DNA of 39,929 nucleotides from Atribacteria bacterium SCGC AAA255-N14 (GTDB lineage Bacteria; Atribacterota; JS1; SB-45; 34-128): positions 4,565-44,493 of the forward strand of contig ASPC01000006.1 in the NCBI GenBank assembly GCA_000405345.1, written 5' to 3'. Positions within the stretch are counted from its first letter, which is position 1. Every line of letters starts with the position of its first letter. The notes beneath the pieces are model-generated. The model was given only the letters and a program-made list of their open reading frames with translations. It was not told the origin of the DNA and made no database searches. The translations under genes were made by a program, and so were the position numbers. Shown here one piece after another: positions 38,993-39,929 of this stretch.

Positions 38993-39929
38993 GGTTTTAT
39001 AAAACTCAAATCCAAAATATCTCCCGCCTTAAAGCTGCTATTAATGTAACCTAATTGAGCGACATAATCTATTGCTTCCTGAATCATTGCAAGATCAATA
39101 TCGGTAGTATATTCTAACCTATTCATGGACCTTAATAAAACCTCGGGAGTAATCTCTGTCTTGGTAGCTATAGCAGTTATTTCCACCGGAAAAAGGTTTC
39201 CCCCGGATTCCTGTAATTGCCGAGCCACAATCTCTGCTGCTTCCTGTGGATACTGATTAATCCAATCAGTCGCTTTTTGTGATATCTTTACTAATTTTTT
39301 AACGACTTCAGGATTGTCTCTTATCAATTCATCTTTAACCACCAGAACACTCCCCTGCATTTCAGGCCAAACTTCCTGACTCATCAGCAGCATCTTAAAA
39401 CCAAGATCTTCGGTCATAGTCGCCCATTGTTCGGGTAAAAAGGCGGCATCTAATTGCCCGGTATTGACGGCTAAAACTTGCTTTGCTGGATTCATGCGCT
39501 GGATATTATTTAATATTTTCTTCTCGTTTAAATTATATCTATCTATGGTTTTGTGGAGAAGAACATCTACTGCCCCTCCTTCCCTAACACACCCGATGCG
39601 AATATCTGACCCTTCTAAATCTTTAATACTTTTTATCTTGTTAGGGTTGACTACCAAGCCGTAACCATATTTATGTGTTCCGGCAATTATTTTCATGGGA
39701 ACTCTGGCATTAGCATAGACATTTATAGCTGGGATTAAACACATATAGGCCACTTGAATATCCCCTCGAGCTAAAGCAGAAGCCAAAGCCATACCGGTTA
39801 CATAGCTCTCATAAGCAGTCAAGTTAAGCCCTTCTTCCTCAAACCAACCTTTGTCTTGACTTATATAAGCACAGGCAGCATGGTCCATAAATTCTACCGC
39901 CATACCTATGGGTATTTCTTTCTCCAAAA
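38989..39929 (-). CDS. ABC transporter substrate-binding protein, main part (5' end cut by window)
   Basis: This 312-residue NMT1/SsuA/THI5-like periplasmic binding protein reads EIPIGMAVEFMDHAACAYISQ, DKGWFEEEGLNL, LARGDIQVAYMC, and IRIGCVREGGAVD. It lacks a signal peptide because the window ends at 39929; the true beginning, with signal sequence, is the copy at 20430-20591. Such proteins bind sulfonates, thiamin precursors, nitrate-like or heterocyclic compounds. The ligand is unknown; the DUF364 and molybdenum genes in the corrected order make a metal complex or heterocycle possible. It overlaps the permease by four bases. Confidence 0.88.
   Translation of the reverse strand, partial: LEKEIPIGMAVEFMDHAACAYISQDKGWFEEEGLNLTAYESYVTGMALASALARGDIQVAYMCLIPAINVYANARVPMKIIAGTHKYGYGLVVNPNKIKSIKDLEGSDIRIGCVREGGAVDVLLHKTIDRYNLNEKKILNNIQRMNPAKQVLAVNTGQLDAAFLPEQWATMTEDLGFKMLLMSQEVWPEMQGSVLVVKDELIRDNPEVVKKLVKISQKATDWINQYPQEAAEIVARQLQESGGNLFPVEITAIATKTEITPEVLLRSMNRLEYTTDIDLAMIQEAIDYVAQLGYINSSFKAGDILDLSFIKP
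39835..39929. repeat. Inverted partner of 20497-20591 at the window end
   Basis: The final 95 bases are the reverse complement of 20497-20591, without mismatch. The window ends at the point where the copies would continue to match (the reverse of 20496 and below). See the junction finding. Confidence 0.93.

Noticed and set aside
1..39929. tRNA or rRNA genes
   Set aside because: No cloverleaf-like or rRNA-like sequence was recognised in the gaps by eye; a tRNA scan was not possible.

Overview
The window reads as a low-GC bacterial contig from a strict anaerobe. The evidence is a tungsten-type aldehyde:ferredoxin oxidoreductase (AOR), molybdenum hydroxylases with YqeB/YqeC/MocA maturation proteins, GTP-dependent PEP carboxykinase and bacterial-type ferredoxins. 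AT-rich spacers, frequent TTG/GTG starts and families of short intergenic repeats suggest an uncultured Atribacterota-, Thermotogota- or Clostridia-like lineage. That placement is a guess from gene style.

Left half (1-20.4 kb, all + strand). It opens with the end of a PepV-type dipeptidase, a 5'-truncated threonine aldolase and hisC. Next come a ferredoxin/AOR pair and two complete three-subunit xanthine-dehydrogenase-family enzymes (4.6-8.4 kb and 8.55-12.3 kb). A decayed micro-ORF and an AbiE-type toxin-antitoxin pair follow. Then comes a molybdenum-hydroxylase maturation block: YqeC, MocA, YqeB, XdhC, a ModE-type DNA-binding protein with a ModE-like box nearby, and a MoeA-like protein with a Cys tail. 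Two DUF364 proteins close this half.

Right half (20.6-39.9 kb, all - strand). Read in the direction of transcription: ABC importer (binding protein, permease, ATPase), aspartate carbamoyltransferase, allantoinase-like amidohydrolase, PEPCK, DDAH-like hydrolase, GntR regulator, AtuA-family protein with DUF4387 partner, HD protein, aconitase-like large and small subunits, beta-decarboxylating dehydrogenase, MmgE/PrpD protein, a lysine-6-dehydrogenase-like protein, a lysine riboswitch with terminator, a second dehydrogenase of that family, and a class III aminotransferase cut off after about 93 residues.

The most important structural observation is that 20497-20591 is a perfect 95-bp inverted copy of the last 95 bases of the window. 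The ABC binding-protein gene begins at 20430 with its signal peptide, breaks off at 20591, and resumes on the opposite strand from 39929. If 20592-39929 is flipped, the binding protein becomes intact, every gene becomes codirectional, and the two DUF364 genes sit directly upstream of the ABC importer. The strand switch is therefore probably a chimeric or inverted assembly junction, though a real inversion is possible.

Functionally the window combines anaerobic purine or N-heterocycle oxidation with cofactor and metal supply on one side. On the other side is a possibly undescribed catabolic module built from a citrate-homologue set (PrpD, aconitase, isocitrate-dehydrogenase-like), AtuA/DUF4387 and lysine-dehydrogenase-like enzymes.
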